Shown: positions 1-12,467 of the stretch, in pieces
Layout: every line of letters starts with the position of its first letter
How positions within the stretch are numbered: position 1 is the stretch's first letter
NCBI RefSeq assembly: GCF_026151205.1
Contig: NC_087078.1
Coordinates: 17,067,118 to 17,131,117 of the forward strand
DNA length: 64,000 bases
Source of the DNA: Bolinopsis microptera
Lineage: Eukaryota > Ctenophora > Tentaculata > Lobata > Bolinopsidae
Direction: 5' to 3'
Program-made: the position numbers and the translations under genes
Notes under the pieces: generated by a model
The model's database searches: none
What the model was told of the DNA's origin: nothing
What the model saw: only the letters and a program-made list of their open reading frames with translations

Positions 1-1
1 C

Positions 2-691
2 CAAGTAGCCCAGGCAGCCCTCCCCCTCTTCTTCAGCACCAAGTCTCCCCCCATCTACTTTGCTCCCCAGATAGGGGCCTGTTCCTGGGGCCTACCTGAT
101 CTTAACTTCCTGGATTACAACACAGCAGCATACAATGTAGTGTCCTACTCCCTGGTTATAATAACCTGGGTCCTACCTGCAGTCCCTGTCTTTATCTGCA
201 GCGGATATATCCTGATGATCACCATCAAGCACCGGAGCCGGATGAGTAGGTACCAGAAACCTTCCATTTCCTGTAACCCAGGCTCACATCTTCAACAGCT
301 CTCTGCCTCTGTAAACCCAGGAAGCTGGACGGAGAGAGCTGCTGCTATGAGCAAGGCTTCCATAACCATCGTCCTCTACACAGTCACATACGCTGTCTTC
401 AATGTCCCTATCTGGCTCTGCATCTTGGTGGTTCTCCTGAGCATTGACGATCACATTACTTTCATTGGCAAAGTGGTGTACGTCAACATATTCCTCTCTC
501 GGCTTAGTGTCGTTATGAACGCTGCTGTGAATCCTGTCATCTACATTTTGAGACTTTCTGAAGTGAAGGAAGACTTAGCTGGGCTGGTCTCAAATATCAC
601 CCAGCAAGATGAAGGACCCAAAAATGGGGATTCCAGAGACAAAACCGTCGCCGATAAGAAAAGACCGAGGGCTACGAGAACTAAATTGTGA
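2..691 (+). CDS. Rhodopsin-class GPCR, C-terminal part (5' cut by window edge)
   Basis: The frame is open from base 2 to the TGA at 689-691, about 229 residues, with no start in the window. It begins near the end of TM4. A single Cys in the second extracellular loop (GACSW) fits the conserved disulphide partner of TM3. A TM5-like segment follows (residues ~47-75), then a basic third cytoplasmic loop rich in Ser/Arg, TM6 (~122-145) and TM7 with the class A signature NPVIY near residue 178. A short basic cytoplasmic tail ends the protein. The TM7 motif and the three-helix layout make class A assignment firm, but ligand class cannot be read from this half. No intron is visible in this part. The role would be ligand sensing at the plasma membrane with G-protein coupling. 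Confidence 0.85.
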   Translation, partial: QVAQAALPLFFSTKSPPIYFAPQIGACSWGLPDLNFLDYNTAAYNVVSYSLVIITWVLPAVPVFICSGYILMITIKHRSRMSRYQKPSISCNPGSHLQQLSASVNPGSWTERAAAMSKASITIVLYTVTYAVFNVPIWLCILVVLLSIDDHITFIGKVVYVNIFLSRLSVVMNAAVNPVIYILRLSEVKEDLAGLVSNITQQDEGPKNGDSRDKTVADKKRPRATRTKL

Positions 692-1960
692 TGAACAGCA
701 TTGGTATAACGTCTTGAAATGAATCTGTGCTGTTAATGTATGTTTAACTGTGACACCAACTGTTATCATTACATTGTCATTAGGGCATTAGGCCTGATCA
801 GTGATCATTATAGCTTTCTTGTTTGTGCTTTAAAAATATAACATTTTTGAATGGTTATTTTCTAAAAAATACGTCATTGTTTTGGATATTATTAGATCTG
901 TATGTTGGTCTGGAAAACATTGAAACTTGAAGAGTTTTTCGAGATTCAAAAAACTTACTGTTGTTGTCTGTTGATAGTGTAAAAAAATTGTGAATTAAAA
1001 CATCTGATCAAGAATCTTGACCACCCTACAAATTTCATTATTAATAATTATTTGTTGTTCAATGAATCACCGTTCTTGTTATACTTTTAACAGTTGATAC
1101 ATTTATGTCCCCTCATTGGAAAGGGTTAAAAACATTAACAAGTGAAAGGATCTAAAATTATGTACTCAAAATCACGATAAAAGCGACTAACGATGAGATT
1201 TAATTACTGGTAATTGATAATCCTAATCTGCAAGGACTACCGAGTCCATGACTCCGATGCCTATGAGCATGACGATCCCTCCTTCGTTGTTTGCAACTGG
1301 CTTCGTTTCACAGTGCTGTCATGTATTTACACACACTTCATAAGAATCTTAACATGATTATCGTTGATTTCTGTCATCTTTAACATTGAATTAGAATAAT
1401 TTGGATAAATTTAAACCTGCTGAACGACTTGAGTCTTAATAAAAAAGCAAAAAGTAAAGGGGGTGTAAGGACTGACGGTTGTGCTTGCAGGCACTGTGAC
1501 ACAAACCTCCCCCTTAAATAATCTTCTTGTTAATACGTGTAAACTAGTGTACTGCTGATAGTTTAATAAAAATAATAGGGATTCGAGTGCTTATTATGTG
1601 AAAAGTTCTAGAATTAGAACGAGCGATCTGGAAGAATCATATTCGTTTTAGTATTATATCTTAGTGCCATGTGATTCCGCAGAATATTCCACCTTTTTCA
1701 AAAAAGGTTCCACTGAATTTTCCTCCGTCGTGTTATTCTCAGTTTCAAATTATCCCGGAGTTAAAAAGATAATCAGAATAATGTGGTGAAAAAGAGAAGA
1801 AACTAAAAAAACTTAGTTTTGTACAGCACTGATCGTCTGATCCAGGACCCGAGTTCGGAAAATTTCAGAATTAAAATCAAATCAGGTAAGGAAAAAGCCA
1901 GTCATGTAACAAAATAGAACACTGAATTTTTCAAAAGTAGCGGAATAGGGAGGAATAAAA
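692..1960. other. AT-rich noncoding stretch, nothing recognised
   Basis: This is the 3' flank of the partial GPCR gene. It has no long open frame, no RNA gene and no clear repeat that I could identify. Candidate polyadenylation hexamers occur (for example near 1564), but none can be assigned. Confidence 0.5.
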
Positions 1961-1962
1961 TT

Positions 1963-3141
1963 AAGAAATAAATCCAATATAATTCATATCAGACACAATA
2001 TTATACATCTGCATATCACGATAGTTACAGTTTCTATGATAAGCGTACTAATACTACTTGGAAATGAGCTTTAAACTTTTTCGAGGATTGGAATAATCAG
2101 CTAACTTAAAATAATTAGAACTTGATTTTAATTATTGCTCATTAAGCGATCCATCAATCAAGTCAAATAAAATCATTTACATCAGTTTATCTTTTATGAT
2201 AAAACTGAATATCTAAATCTTCAAGAGATTTATAAAATCGTCTACACAATAAAATAATTAGATATCAAATAATAAATTATATAGAATTCAAATTACTAAT
2301 TTTGTTAGCATATTTCTTAAACGGTATTCCATAAATTCCAATTGAGTTTTTTTCCGAATGTCTCATGACATCAGGACTCATATCTATTTGTAATTGAATA
2401 TCGCACTTATACTTGCAGTGAAGCACTTACATGTACAGTGAACAGAAAATATATCACAGTAAAAAATGTCTATACCGCGAACCTCTATACAATTACACCG
2501 TGCTCATTCCTTTCCCCGATCTGAAGCCTGTGTTTGGAGAATTCGTGATTCGTGAGAGCTCACATCGCTATTATTGACGATGTGAGTGCATACTGCATAT
2601 CGAATTGTATTCCATAGCAAAACTAAACTTAATATCTTATTTGAGAGGTTGAGGATTAGGATCATGGAACTCTCTATATAATAATATCAAGTTTTTGATG
2701 TACCGTGCATTTTTTGTTTCTCCCTATAAGCCCAATATAAAGAGGTTTCACTGCATAAGTTCATACATTTTACTTTTCTTACAGTTTCAGTTAACATAAA
2801 CGAAAAACTCATCTCAAGCAATCAATATACACAAATATAATATCCACAAAAGTTCGAAACTATATCAAGAGGTTAACTCTGATTAAGATCTTAAATCTCA
2901 GATTCTTTGACCATGATTTGAGGGCAAATTAAGAAAATAATCAAATATAATTCATATCATACACAATATTATACATCTGCGCATCACAATAGTTACAGTT
3001 TCCATGATATATGCAAGCAAGCGTACTAATACTATTATACTTGGAAATGATCAGCTTTAAACTTTTTTGAGGATTGGAGTAATCAGCTGACTTAAAATAA
3101 GTTTCAATGAATGTGTCCTGGTATTAAACAATAGAACTTGA
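1963..3141. repeat. Segmental duplication block flanked by direct repeats
   Basis: Bases 2132-2930 are a close copy, in the same orientation, of 11740-12507. The copy includes the last codons and 3' flank of the SRCR/LDLa receptor gene. On either side lie two copies of another ~165-210 bp sequence (1963-2127 and 2931-3141), so the copied gene end is embedded between direct repeats. The copied receptor fragment is only the 3' terminus and cannot encode a receptor. Confidence 0.8.
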
Positions 3142-4475
3142 TTTTCCCACCGCGAGCTGATTACTCGTGAGGTCGAAATGGGCGCTGGGTGCGATATTTC
3201 TGAAATTTTGCCTGTTGGTTCGGTGGATGATTTTAGCCACAGCGCCTTAAAATTAGCAAGATCGCAGGTAATCACACAAAGTTACAGCTAATTTAGTGAT
3301 GTAAACACTCGTCGCAATATACTGGAATTGAATCGAGCGCTTACTGCGCGTTGTTATGGTTACTAAGCGTGTGGTCATTGTGAATTGAGCGCGCATAGCG
3401 TTGATGATCGAAAATGATTGCTTATTTGTTATGTGAACTCGGCGTGTTGTAAATTTATCTACACAATTGTCACATAGACAAACTATCAGTATTATTGATT
3501 GTATTCACAGTATAGTAAATGCAACGTATGTCAAGGCTATAATGTTCATAAACAGGACTGTAATTTTCATAAACCGAATAGAGATTTGTCAGAATTACAG
3601 GCTGATTGCCGCTCAGTAAATGTAATATAAAGCCCCCGGCAGTTGAAACCAACTTGAATCGATGCATTTTCGGACACTGATTCAGAGTCACCTTTTAAGA
3701 CACAGGGTTAAAATGCTTGCCTGAGAAAAAAAACCAGTCTAGCTACAGCTTGTTCTACAGTGTACAGTTAAACCGCAGTTATTCTTATGAATATGTTTAT
3801 GAACAGTGGCCAAAATTATCTGCTTTTGGGGCTCGGGCGAAAATTCCATTCATTAGTGTTAGCCAAATAGAAGAAAAAGAACAATTTAATGGGGAAGAAT
3901 TCATTAGTTACTAAATTCAAATTTATCAATTAAACAATTTAGATTTACTCTCACATAATATATCGTATCACTACTGACAGTAGATCTAATTTCTCGTTCG
4001 ATCTGATTTACATCTTGGTGACAGTAAAGGCCCAAACTTTGACCAGAATTGCATGTAAACCTGCCTTCTTTGAGTTTGTGAGAAAGTACGATGGAATTCA
4101 CCCCAGCGCTCCTTATCAATTTTAAAGTGTCGGACACTCCACAAATTAGATATTGCGCACACAATCCGGTGAACGCTCTTTTTAGCCTGTACACTACTGT
4201 GTACCCCGGTTAACAGCAACAAATTTCAAACTATCCATTTTAATATTTAGTACCCTTCACTTGTATTTAATTTGTCTAAGTGAAAACAGGGTATATATGA
4301 GGAATGAGGGTGAACTTGAGTAATCAGTACATGAACATTATTGGTGTAGTACATTAGGCCCATGCCCCATACTGACGGGTTTTTTCTAGTTTTTTCTAAT
4401 TTAATATTCTAGTTATTACTTATTCAAATTGTTCAATTATAATGTAAATGAAAGTTGCAGCTTTCAATATGAGAA
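3142..4475. other. Noncoding stretch with a dispersed repeat
   Basis: Only short open frames are present, on both strands, with no recognisable domain. A segment around 3656-3722 is similar to one around 45316-45390 in the same orientation, so at least that part is a dispersed repeat. Confidence 0.4.
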
Positions 4476-4484
4476 TACCAGTTT

Positions 4485-4680
4485 TGGTCCCGGTCATCCC
4501 GAAAAAATTGTATTGTTGGTCCCGGTCCTGGTCCCGGTCCCGGTAAGATAGAAATCCCAGCAATTATTGGTCCCGGTCACGGTAAATTGATAATCTCAGT
4601 CCCGGTCCCGGTCCCGGTCAAGTCACATTTTGTATCCCGGTCCCGGTCCCGGTCAGGCCTAAAATCATGTCCCGGTCACC
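4485..4680. repeat. Degenerate GGTCCC minisatellite
   Basis: The 6-bp unit GGTCCC (as CCCGGT/CCGGTC) is repeated in clusters separated by short AT-rich spacers over about 190 bp. It has no coding potential. It stands out because the surrounding DNA is AT-rich. Confidence 0.8.
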
Positions 4681-6540
4681 TCCTGATCTGAAGTTTGATG
4701 ACTAGAAAACAGTGAATACAATTAATGTTTATTAATATTATTATCGAACTTCATATTATATTGTTTATCCTAAGTAAAGATCTGATAACTCTACAACAGG
4801 GATCGGTTAAACTATAAATGGAAACAATTTAAATACTGAAACATAAACTAGTGTTAACATATCTATAATACGTTAACTTAAAACTTAATTACATCAACTT
4901 GCAAGATTTAAAAAATTTTCCCTATAAAATACAGAGGCAATATCAAATATGGCACAGTTCAGTCAAATGAAAAAATCTGTTTGTTGATGGCACTGAAGAA
5001 TATTTTGAAAAAAGCTACGATGAAAGTTGAAGGAACAGTTAAAGGAACACTATACCAATTTCAGAATGTAAATTTTCGTGTTTAAATATCATACTTTATA
5101 AGGTATACAGTTTCGTATTATTAATCAAAAGTTGGTGTAATATCACACGTAACACGTTTTAGATATTAAACAGAAGAAAGTTTTTTGTCCTAGATCAAGA
5201 GCTGCTCATTTCTCACAAGCAGTGTGGTCGGGGTTCTGTTCTTCGATTCTTGCTGCCTTTGTCTTTCGCACGCAAGTAGGAGTACCCTGAGGATTAGAGG
5301 CAATAATAATAATAACGCTTTATTTGTATACCGCTTAGGCCGTATAATCAACCATGAATTATTAAAATTTTATAGTTCTACAATTGGAACCTGCGACTTG
5401 TTTTGCAGTGAATCACAATCCAGACGAAATGTGTAATTTTAAAAAGTATAGGTACACACCTGTCCGTAGTTTCTCGTACATCACGCGTGACGTCCGGCTA
5501 GAAGGAGTTTCTCCCAGGTCTGCTGTCTAGGAAGAGAGAATGGGAGATGAGAGCTGTTTGAGCTTTATGACTTCACTTAACAGCCAGAGGTGCCATAAGC
5601 TAACTCGTCGTAAATTGCGAGCTCTGGCAGGTATCCTCGGGTGATTGTCAGATGAGATGGTGGTCCAAGAGAAACTGCTGGGAGCCTGACAGAAAACCGT
5701 ATTGCAAGCCCCGAAACGGTGTCAGGTTTGTGACTGAAGATTCTGATCAAGCTCAGGGTTGAGTCTACACAGTGTCGCCACTTGCCGATGCCAGTTGATG
5801 CGACAGGACACTGATTTAAGTGGGAAGTTGTGTCTAAGAAACAGCGTGTGGTTCGGGTGCCGGTTGAACGCATGTAATAGGGAGGGTATATCCGTATTTC
5901 GCTGCTAGGAGGTGGTCCGCAGATTGCGTGAAGATGCCTACTTTTAAACCTATCAATAAGTTCAATAGGTAGGTGCTAGTGATGCAGTCCTTGACCCGGA
6001 AGCTAAGGCTTCCCCGTTTCTCGCTCATTTGTGCTCCGATGTTCTTGTGACCTCTGCAGGGGTCAAGTGCAGGATGAGGGACATGGCCGACCAGGAGAAA
6101 GTTGTTTTTGAGAGGTATTTTTATACAGTTTAACTGTATCATTACCCTTGGAAATCTCTCGACCCAAACGATGCCAAATTCTGCCTCCGAGCACAAGTAC
6201 TTTGTAGGGGGTCAGCGAGTCATTTCATGTCTATTGTTCGATGTCGTTGAGTACAGGGGAAGTTAGCTGCTGTCTACTGCCGTTATTCTCCAATTCTTAG
6301 AGTTCGTCTTTCGCACGTGAGTAAGTTTCCTGGGGAAAATAAATAGTCAACCAAAAATTATTAATAATAAACATAGATGGACTTCCCACAATTATAACCA
6401 GTAAATCTGACACCTGCTAGCTGGCGTAAATTTAAAATTTAACATGCAGTGCGCGCGCCGCGCGCTAAAAATATCTCAAATTTGAAAACTGATGTGGTTT
6501 TTACCGAAAATCGAATTCGCGCCAGCCGCCATCAGAAGAT
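4681..6540. other. Noncoding stretch, GC-richer island at 5450-6250
   Basis: Two overlapping minus-strand open frames (5577-5873 and 5834-6196) lie in a GC-richer island, but neither resembles a protein family I know. Two short related segments (about 5265-5330 and 6307-6365) share a TCTTTCGCACG core, which suggests that the island is bounded by repeat-like ends. Confidence 0.35.
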
Positions 6541-9500
6541 GCAGTAGATGAATTCATAAATTTGGAACATGGGCACATCACAGTATTGGCCGTATTTGAG
6601 TGCTGGGAAGGCTCAGTTCGGATTTCTAAGATGAATATAGCCGTAAGCTAGGCCTAGGAACCATAAAAAGTCGTTTAAAACTACCCATGGAATGACCAGA
6701 AATGAACGAAAATGAACGAAAATGAACATTCTTCTCAAAGTGCTCAGAATGGTTTAAAATGGGTCGGAAAGTGTTTATATTAGTCCTAGGACCACTCAAA
6801 CCAAGTTTGAGAATCATTGCATGTCTAGAACCGATGTTACCAATGTTCCAAAATGTCCCAATTTTGGCACAATAATCCTCCTGAGAATCCAGAACATGGG
6901 CACATCGAAGTATTGGCTGTATTTAAGTGCTGGGAAGCCTCAATTCGGTTTTCTAAGATGGATGTAGGTAAAAACTAGGCCTAAGAGCCATCAAAACTCA
7001 AATAACATTACCCAGGTTCATGGAATGTATGGAAAATGAACAAAAATGAAAATAGTAGTTGAGATGGTGGAAACATTTGATACAATTTTGGAAACATGCT
7101 TTTACAGCCGTATTTATGCTTGTACTGACTTGGACACGTTCATAAAAAGGTGGCACTAGAGATTGATTTTCACTGCCAAAATTGTGTGAAGCATTTTAAA
7201 ATACTTGTATCTCAAGGAGTATGCTATGAAAGTTAACCAAATTTTAATGTGGTCCAAAAAGATTCAAATGTCACATAATAAAGTCATTCATCTCTTTATA
7301 TCTGTTAATTGTGCAGACATGAGCCAGAAATCACAAAATATTCATTTCTTGCACCTCTAATGATGAATTTACATTCTGTGAGTGTGTCCTGCTTCTCAAT
7401 GTGATTATTGAACCTTTTTGAGATAGCTGAGTGTTAAAAGTGCAAAGAATCACCGGTTAAATGTGGAGTTACGATGCAATTATCACATACAGGGTTAATT
7501 CTGACTAAGTATTTTAGAATGATGAATGTGATATGAATATCAACGGAATGATTGTAACAATGAACTCTATCAATCACAATTATATCATGCTAACTAATAT
7601 TTAGAGAATTTAGATGGTTAAAAGTGCCATAATGAGTCAAAAATCACATAAATGAGCATGTATTGAAATGATGCTGTATCAGGGGAATGTACACTGTCCA
7701 TTTGAACACTGTCCATTAGTACTCCGATGAAAAAGCGATGAATGTCGATTTGCCGTGATTCTAGCTTTGTGTGTTATTGTGTGATTTCAATGCACGGCAA
7801 TGAAGGTACCACGATCTGGCAGACAAACATGTCTGAACAGACATAGCGAGTCAGATCTGGTTCAGGAAATTTTATCGTTAAAGAGATATTCATATTTCAT
7901 ATGAATCAATACTCAGGTTTCTAATTTTGGACTCGCCCGGGGTTTGATTATGATACTTTGAGGAATGACATTTGATTTATAAGTTGATTTCAAATCCCCT
8001 ATGGGTACCAGAAATACTGGTTTCACAACAACAACATCACTTTTTGGCTCTATATCAGGTTGGTATTCATAGTAAATCTGCAGTAATTTGTTGTGACACT
8101 GCACTTGTTTATGGTCATGGAGAAGTTCGTTATTAGAGTAATAGTGGAATCAATAATCACAAAACACTGATTTTAAACTGATTAAACTAGGCAAGTACTT
8201 TTACTACTCAAGCCATGATAATTTTGTCTCCATACTGTGACAAATGAATCAATCAGTTACGTATAATACTTAATTGAATTTTTGAAATGTGATTATCGAT
8301 TCATTACCTTTCTTTTCAAAATGTCATTACAACTTGAACATTACATATGATTCAATTGTCATACTTTAAAGAAAATTACATAGTTGGTAGCCAGATTTGT
8401 GTGATTTTTGAATCATTTAACCACCCAGATCAAAAATTATCGCTCAAAGGCCTTCAATATGGTATAAGCTTAGACATGGATTCAAAAATCACATAATAAG
8501 AACCATAGAATGGATATATGTTGTCATATTGTGCACTTAATTTAAGGCTTACTATAGTGAGACTTAATAGCGCACCAATAACGAAAATGTGATTTTTGAA
8601 TCATATTAACTGGTTTTAATACTATTTAATACTATTTTGTACCCTAAAAAATGATAGAAAGCCAATAAAAACGTAAGATGATTCAATAATCACTGCTCAA
8701 AATAGGCTCATTTCCAATGTTTAAGTTGTGATTTTTGAATCATTTTGGCACCAATAACAATTTCAGATAAGACATTTTATTCCTTACATGCATTATAGTC
8801 ACCATATCAATTTTGGCGTCTTTGTGAATAGTACTTTTCAGATTATCTAGTGTTGATTCATCTTGCATTTCTAATTGTGTGATTTTTGAATCATTGGCAC
8901 ACAAATAACGATAACTCCTGTGATATAAGCACTAGAGACTCCGTGATTTCAGGATCATGAAATTTAATCGAATTTCTAAAGGTATAGATAGATATATCAA
9001 CCAACAAAGAGCAATGACCATTTTTAAAACTCATTTAAAAAAAATCAATCTCTAGTGCCACCTTTTTTTGAACGTGTCCACTTGGAATCTATCTGGTATG
9101 GTAGAAGGACACATGTACTAACATTTCCAGCCACTTAGAAGTGCAAAATACTCCCCTGGTTCATGGAATGAATGAAATGAACACAAAATGAACATTTTCC
9201 TAGAATCCCCTGAATTGGGCTAAAACAAAAAATTGGTGTGCCTAGCATGTTCAGAAAGGGCTCTGGGGCAATGTTTCTATTTTGGTTTCAGAGTAGTTGA
9301 GATGGTGGAAACAATTGACACAAACAATTGAATCATCCAGTTTCACATCGAAAGCACTATTTTCACACATCAAATTGTGACATTTTTTGTTCAACTTTAA
9401 AAAAACCTTTTTAGTGCAAAATGATCCCCTGGTTCATGAAATGAACAAAAATGAACTTTACCCTAAAATCGCCTAAACTGAGTTGAAGGCGATCAGAATC

Positions 9501-9840
9501 GATTGGTATCGATACCAGGAGTGTCCTTGAAAAGTTTGGTGGCCTTAGCATCCTCAGAAAAGGCTTTGTGGGCAATGTTCCATTTTGGTTTCAGAGAAGT
9601 TGGGATTCTGGAACAGAATTGAGACAAATTTGGAACAGGCTTTTTGGGCAGTAATTATGCCTTGGCTGACTTAAAATCGATCTGGTATGGTGGAGGGGTA
9701 TATTAACTACATTTTTGGGTGTTTTCAAATTAAAGATTTCAAAGCCAGATTTTCGGCTTAAGTTGGCTGGGACATGCCCAAATTGTATATGCTTTGATCG
9801 TGATCGGGTTTTCAAAAATAAACGATTTACCTTTCGCATA
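6540..9840. repeat. Degenerate ~325-bp tandem array, interrupted by a transposon
   Basis: Units starting near 6566 and 6892 share long stretches: an AACATGGGCACATC start, then a GCTGGGAAG segment, then AATGAACAAAAATGAA-type runs. Further related pieces are seen at ~9150-9330 and ~9415-9720. The array is broken by the inserted element at 7132-9079. It has no coding capacity. Confidence 0.7.
7132..9079. mobile_element. 1.95-kb non-autonomous TIR transposon with 4-bp TSD
   Basis: The ends are inverted repeats of about 45 bp beginning GGACACGTTCA and continuing through GGTGGCACTAGAGATTGATTTT. The target duplication ACTT lies at 7128-7131 and 9080-9083. A related empty site is present in the same tandem array near 9667-9700 (CTGACTTAAAATCGATCTGG), which supports the boundary. 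The interior has no transposase-sized frame. It carries many copies of a GTGATTTTTGAATCA-like motif in both orientations. The superfamily is unassigned. Confidence 0.8.
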
Positions 9841-11739
9841 TGATGGACTTTTTCCCGAAGAAGGTGGGTATTTTATCCTTGTAGTTTTCCAGAGAAGGAC
9901 GTAGTCTTTTCCACATCTCTGTCATCAGAGAAGTCCTCTCGATTAAACGGTCCCTGTTTGGCACTCCTGAGATAATTGACTGTCTTATACACAATGGTTT
10001 TACCGTTTACAACATTTGCAGTAATATTTATTACCGAATTTAATTAGAATTTAACCCATACATTTTAAACACATGAACTGCTGTATCAGTAACCATCAAA
10101 ATAGAGACAAACCTATGAATTTGATGTTTATCTTGTTTAGTGGGAGGTTAACCTCTTCTTGACACAAAATACCCAGTCGTCTCCTGAGATCTCCGACATG
10201 ACAGAGGAAGCTACTGTCGAGTTCGATATTACAGCTAACCTAAGATAGTCAAACTGAGTGGGATCAATTTAAAGCATTACAAATCAGCAGTTATCAAGCA
10301 AATGTGATGAAAGAGCCATTATTGAAATGTAAGGCAGATCTAGAGCTAGGAATGTGTTTCGGGGCATCAAAGAATAAGTATCTGTGTACTGTTCTTTACC
10401 ATACCATTTAAACGATTTAATACATGGAAGTATCACAATAATATACTTTTTCAAAAACATAAACACATTTAAAAAAAGGCTCGAATGGGTTATCGATATT
10501 TCCATATAATGAAGGATTGAAATAATCTGTTTGGGAGTAATACGTTCAAATTCGATCCTGATCTACAAAAGTGTAACATGATAGCAAAATCCGCTGTGCT
10601 TTTCTATACTAGAACAAGTTTTAGTAGTCTCCAGCACATCACAGCTTAAAGGCAGTAACACTAAATCGATTACATTAAATAACCTCTCAAGATCATTTAG
10701 TAATATCTGTATTTCAATGTGCAACGAAACAGCTTCTATACTACTTTACTACTTCTATACTACTTTACTATCAACTAGATATACGGTTTGAGCATTGAAG
10801 CTCTATGCTGTGAGCAGCAGCGAAAAGAGATGGGATTGCAATATATCGACTCACTTGTGAAAATAATGATTAAATCTCAAATCTCTTAATTACGATTTCT
10901 AACTGCGCGGCGTAGTGCGTACTTTGAAATCCAAATAAAGATTATTTTTGATCAAAATATTGGAAAACAAAATTACAACATGATTCAAATCTTGTGTAAA
11001 AAAATGTGATAAACAATATGCTGTTAAAAACTTTCGTGAAAAATTTTAAAAAGCATGATTTCCACCCGATTATGTGAAGTTATCATTTTTATGACTTTTA
11101 CAGGTTATAATTTTTGTCAAGAGCTTAGCCATTTGTCAAAATTTAGGTCATGGTATCATGTTATGTGACTATACAATGAGATTATAATCCGTTGATGTAT
11201 AATATCTTGGAGTTTATCAGGGGATAAAATTATACTCGTTGTATAATAATAATGTATAACTATCAATACATGATACACGATAACGTAAAACTATATAAAT
11301 CGCGATCGATAACATATAAGATCAAATAAACCATATGGTACCAAGTTACATTAATTGATGAAATCTTTCCATGTTTTAGAATGAAAATCCATACACAAAT
11401 ATTCCTAGCTTTAAGTATGACACACATTATTACATGATAACGAATTGATTTAACGCGCATATGCAAAATATATTGTAATTGTATAAGAATCGACCTTGTT
11501 TTTTAAAGATTAGTCATTTAAAGTATCGATGAGAAAATCCCTGTACAAATAGCTTCTACTTATAATCCGATAATTTATGTTGTATGATGCAATGAAAATA
11601 CTCATACCGCGCGCGCAGCTTGAACTACGACATACGCAAGCGTTCAGTTGCAAATTATAAGGTCTACCGAAGTTTGTAGGGCGCGAAAAATTTTATGTTG
11701 ACGTGCTCGCGCATTCTGAGTAATCAGCTCGCGTTGGGT
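9841..11739. other. AT-rich noncoding stretch, nothing recognised
   Basis: No domain-bearing open frame and no RNA gene could be recognised. A short GC island (about 11600-11735) with GCGCGC runs sits just before the duplicated block that begins at 11740. Confidence 0.4.
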
Positions 11740-12467
11740 TTATTGCTCATTAAAGCGATCCATCGATTAAGTCAAATAAAATCATTTACATCAGTTTATC
11801 TTTTATGATAAAACTGAATATTTAAATCTTCAATAGATTTATAAAATCGTCTACACAATAAAATAATTGAATAACAAATAATAAATTATATAGAATTCAA
11901 ATTACTAATTTTAATAGCATATTTCTTAAACGGTATTCCTTAAATTGTCATTGAGTTTTTTTCGAATGTCTTGACATCAGAACTCATATCTATTTGTAAT
12001 CGAATATCTCACGTATACGTACAGTGAACCAAAATATATCACAGCAAAAAATGTCTATACCGCAAACCTCTATACAATTACACCGTGCTCATTTCTTTCC
12101 CCGATCTGGAGCCTGTGTTTGGAGAATTCGTGGTTCGTGAGAGCTCACATCGCTATTATTGATGATGTGAGTGCATACTGTATATCGAATTGTATTCCAT
12201 TGCAAAACTAAACTTGATATTTTATTTGAGAGGTTGACGATTAGGATCATGAAACTCTCTATACCAAGTTTTTGCTGTACCGTGTATTTTTCGTTTCTCC
12301 CTATAAGCCCAATATAAAGAGGTTTCACTGCATAAGTTCATACATTTTACTTTTCTTACAGTTTCAGTTAACATAAACGAAAAACTCATCTCAAACTATC
12401 AATATTCACAAATATAATATCCACAAAAGTTCGAAACTATACCACGAGGTTAACTCTGATGAAGATC

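Noticed and set aside
3904-4222. Cys-containing minus-strand frames that faintly resemble the end of an SRCR domain
   Set aside because: Too few conserved residues, two competing frames and no splice sites in support.
5577-6196. Overlapping minus-strand frames in a GC-richer island
   Set aside because: No domain, no coding-like conservation pattern, no splice context.
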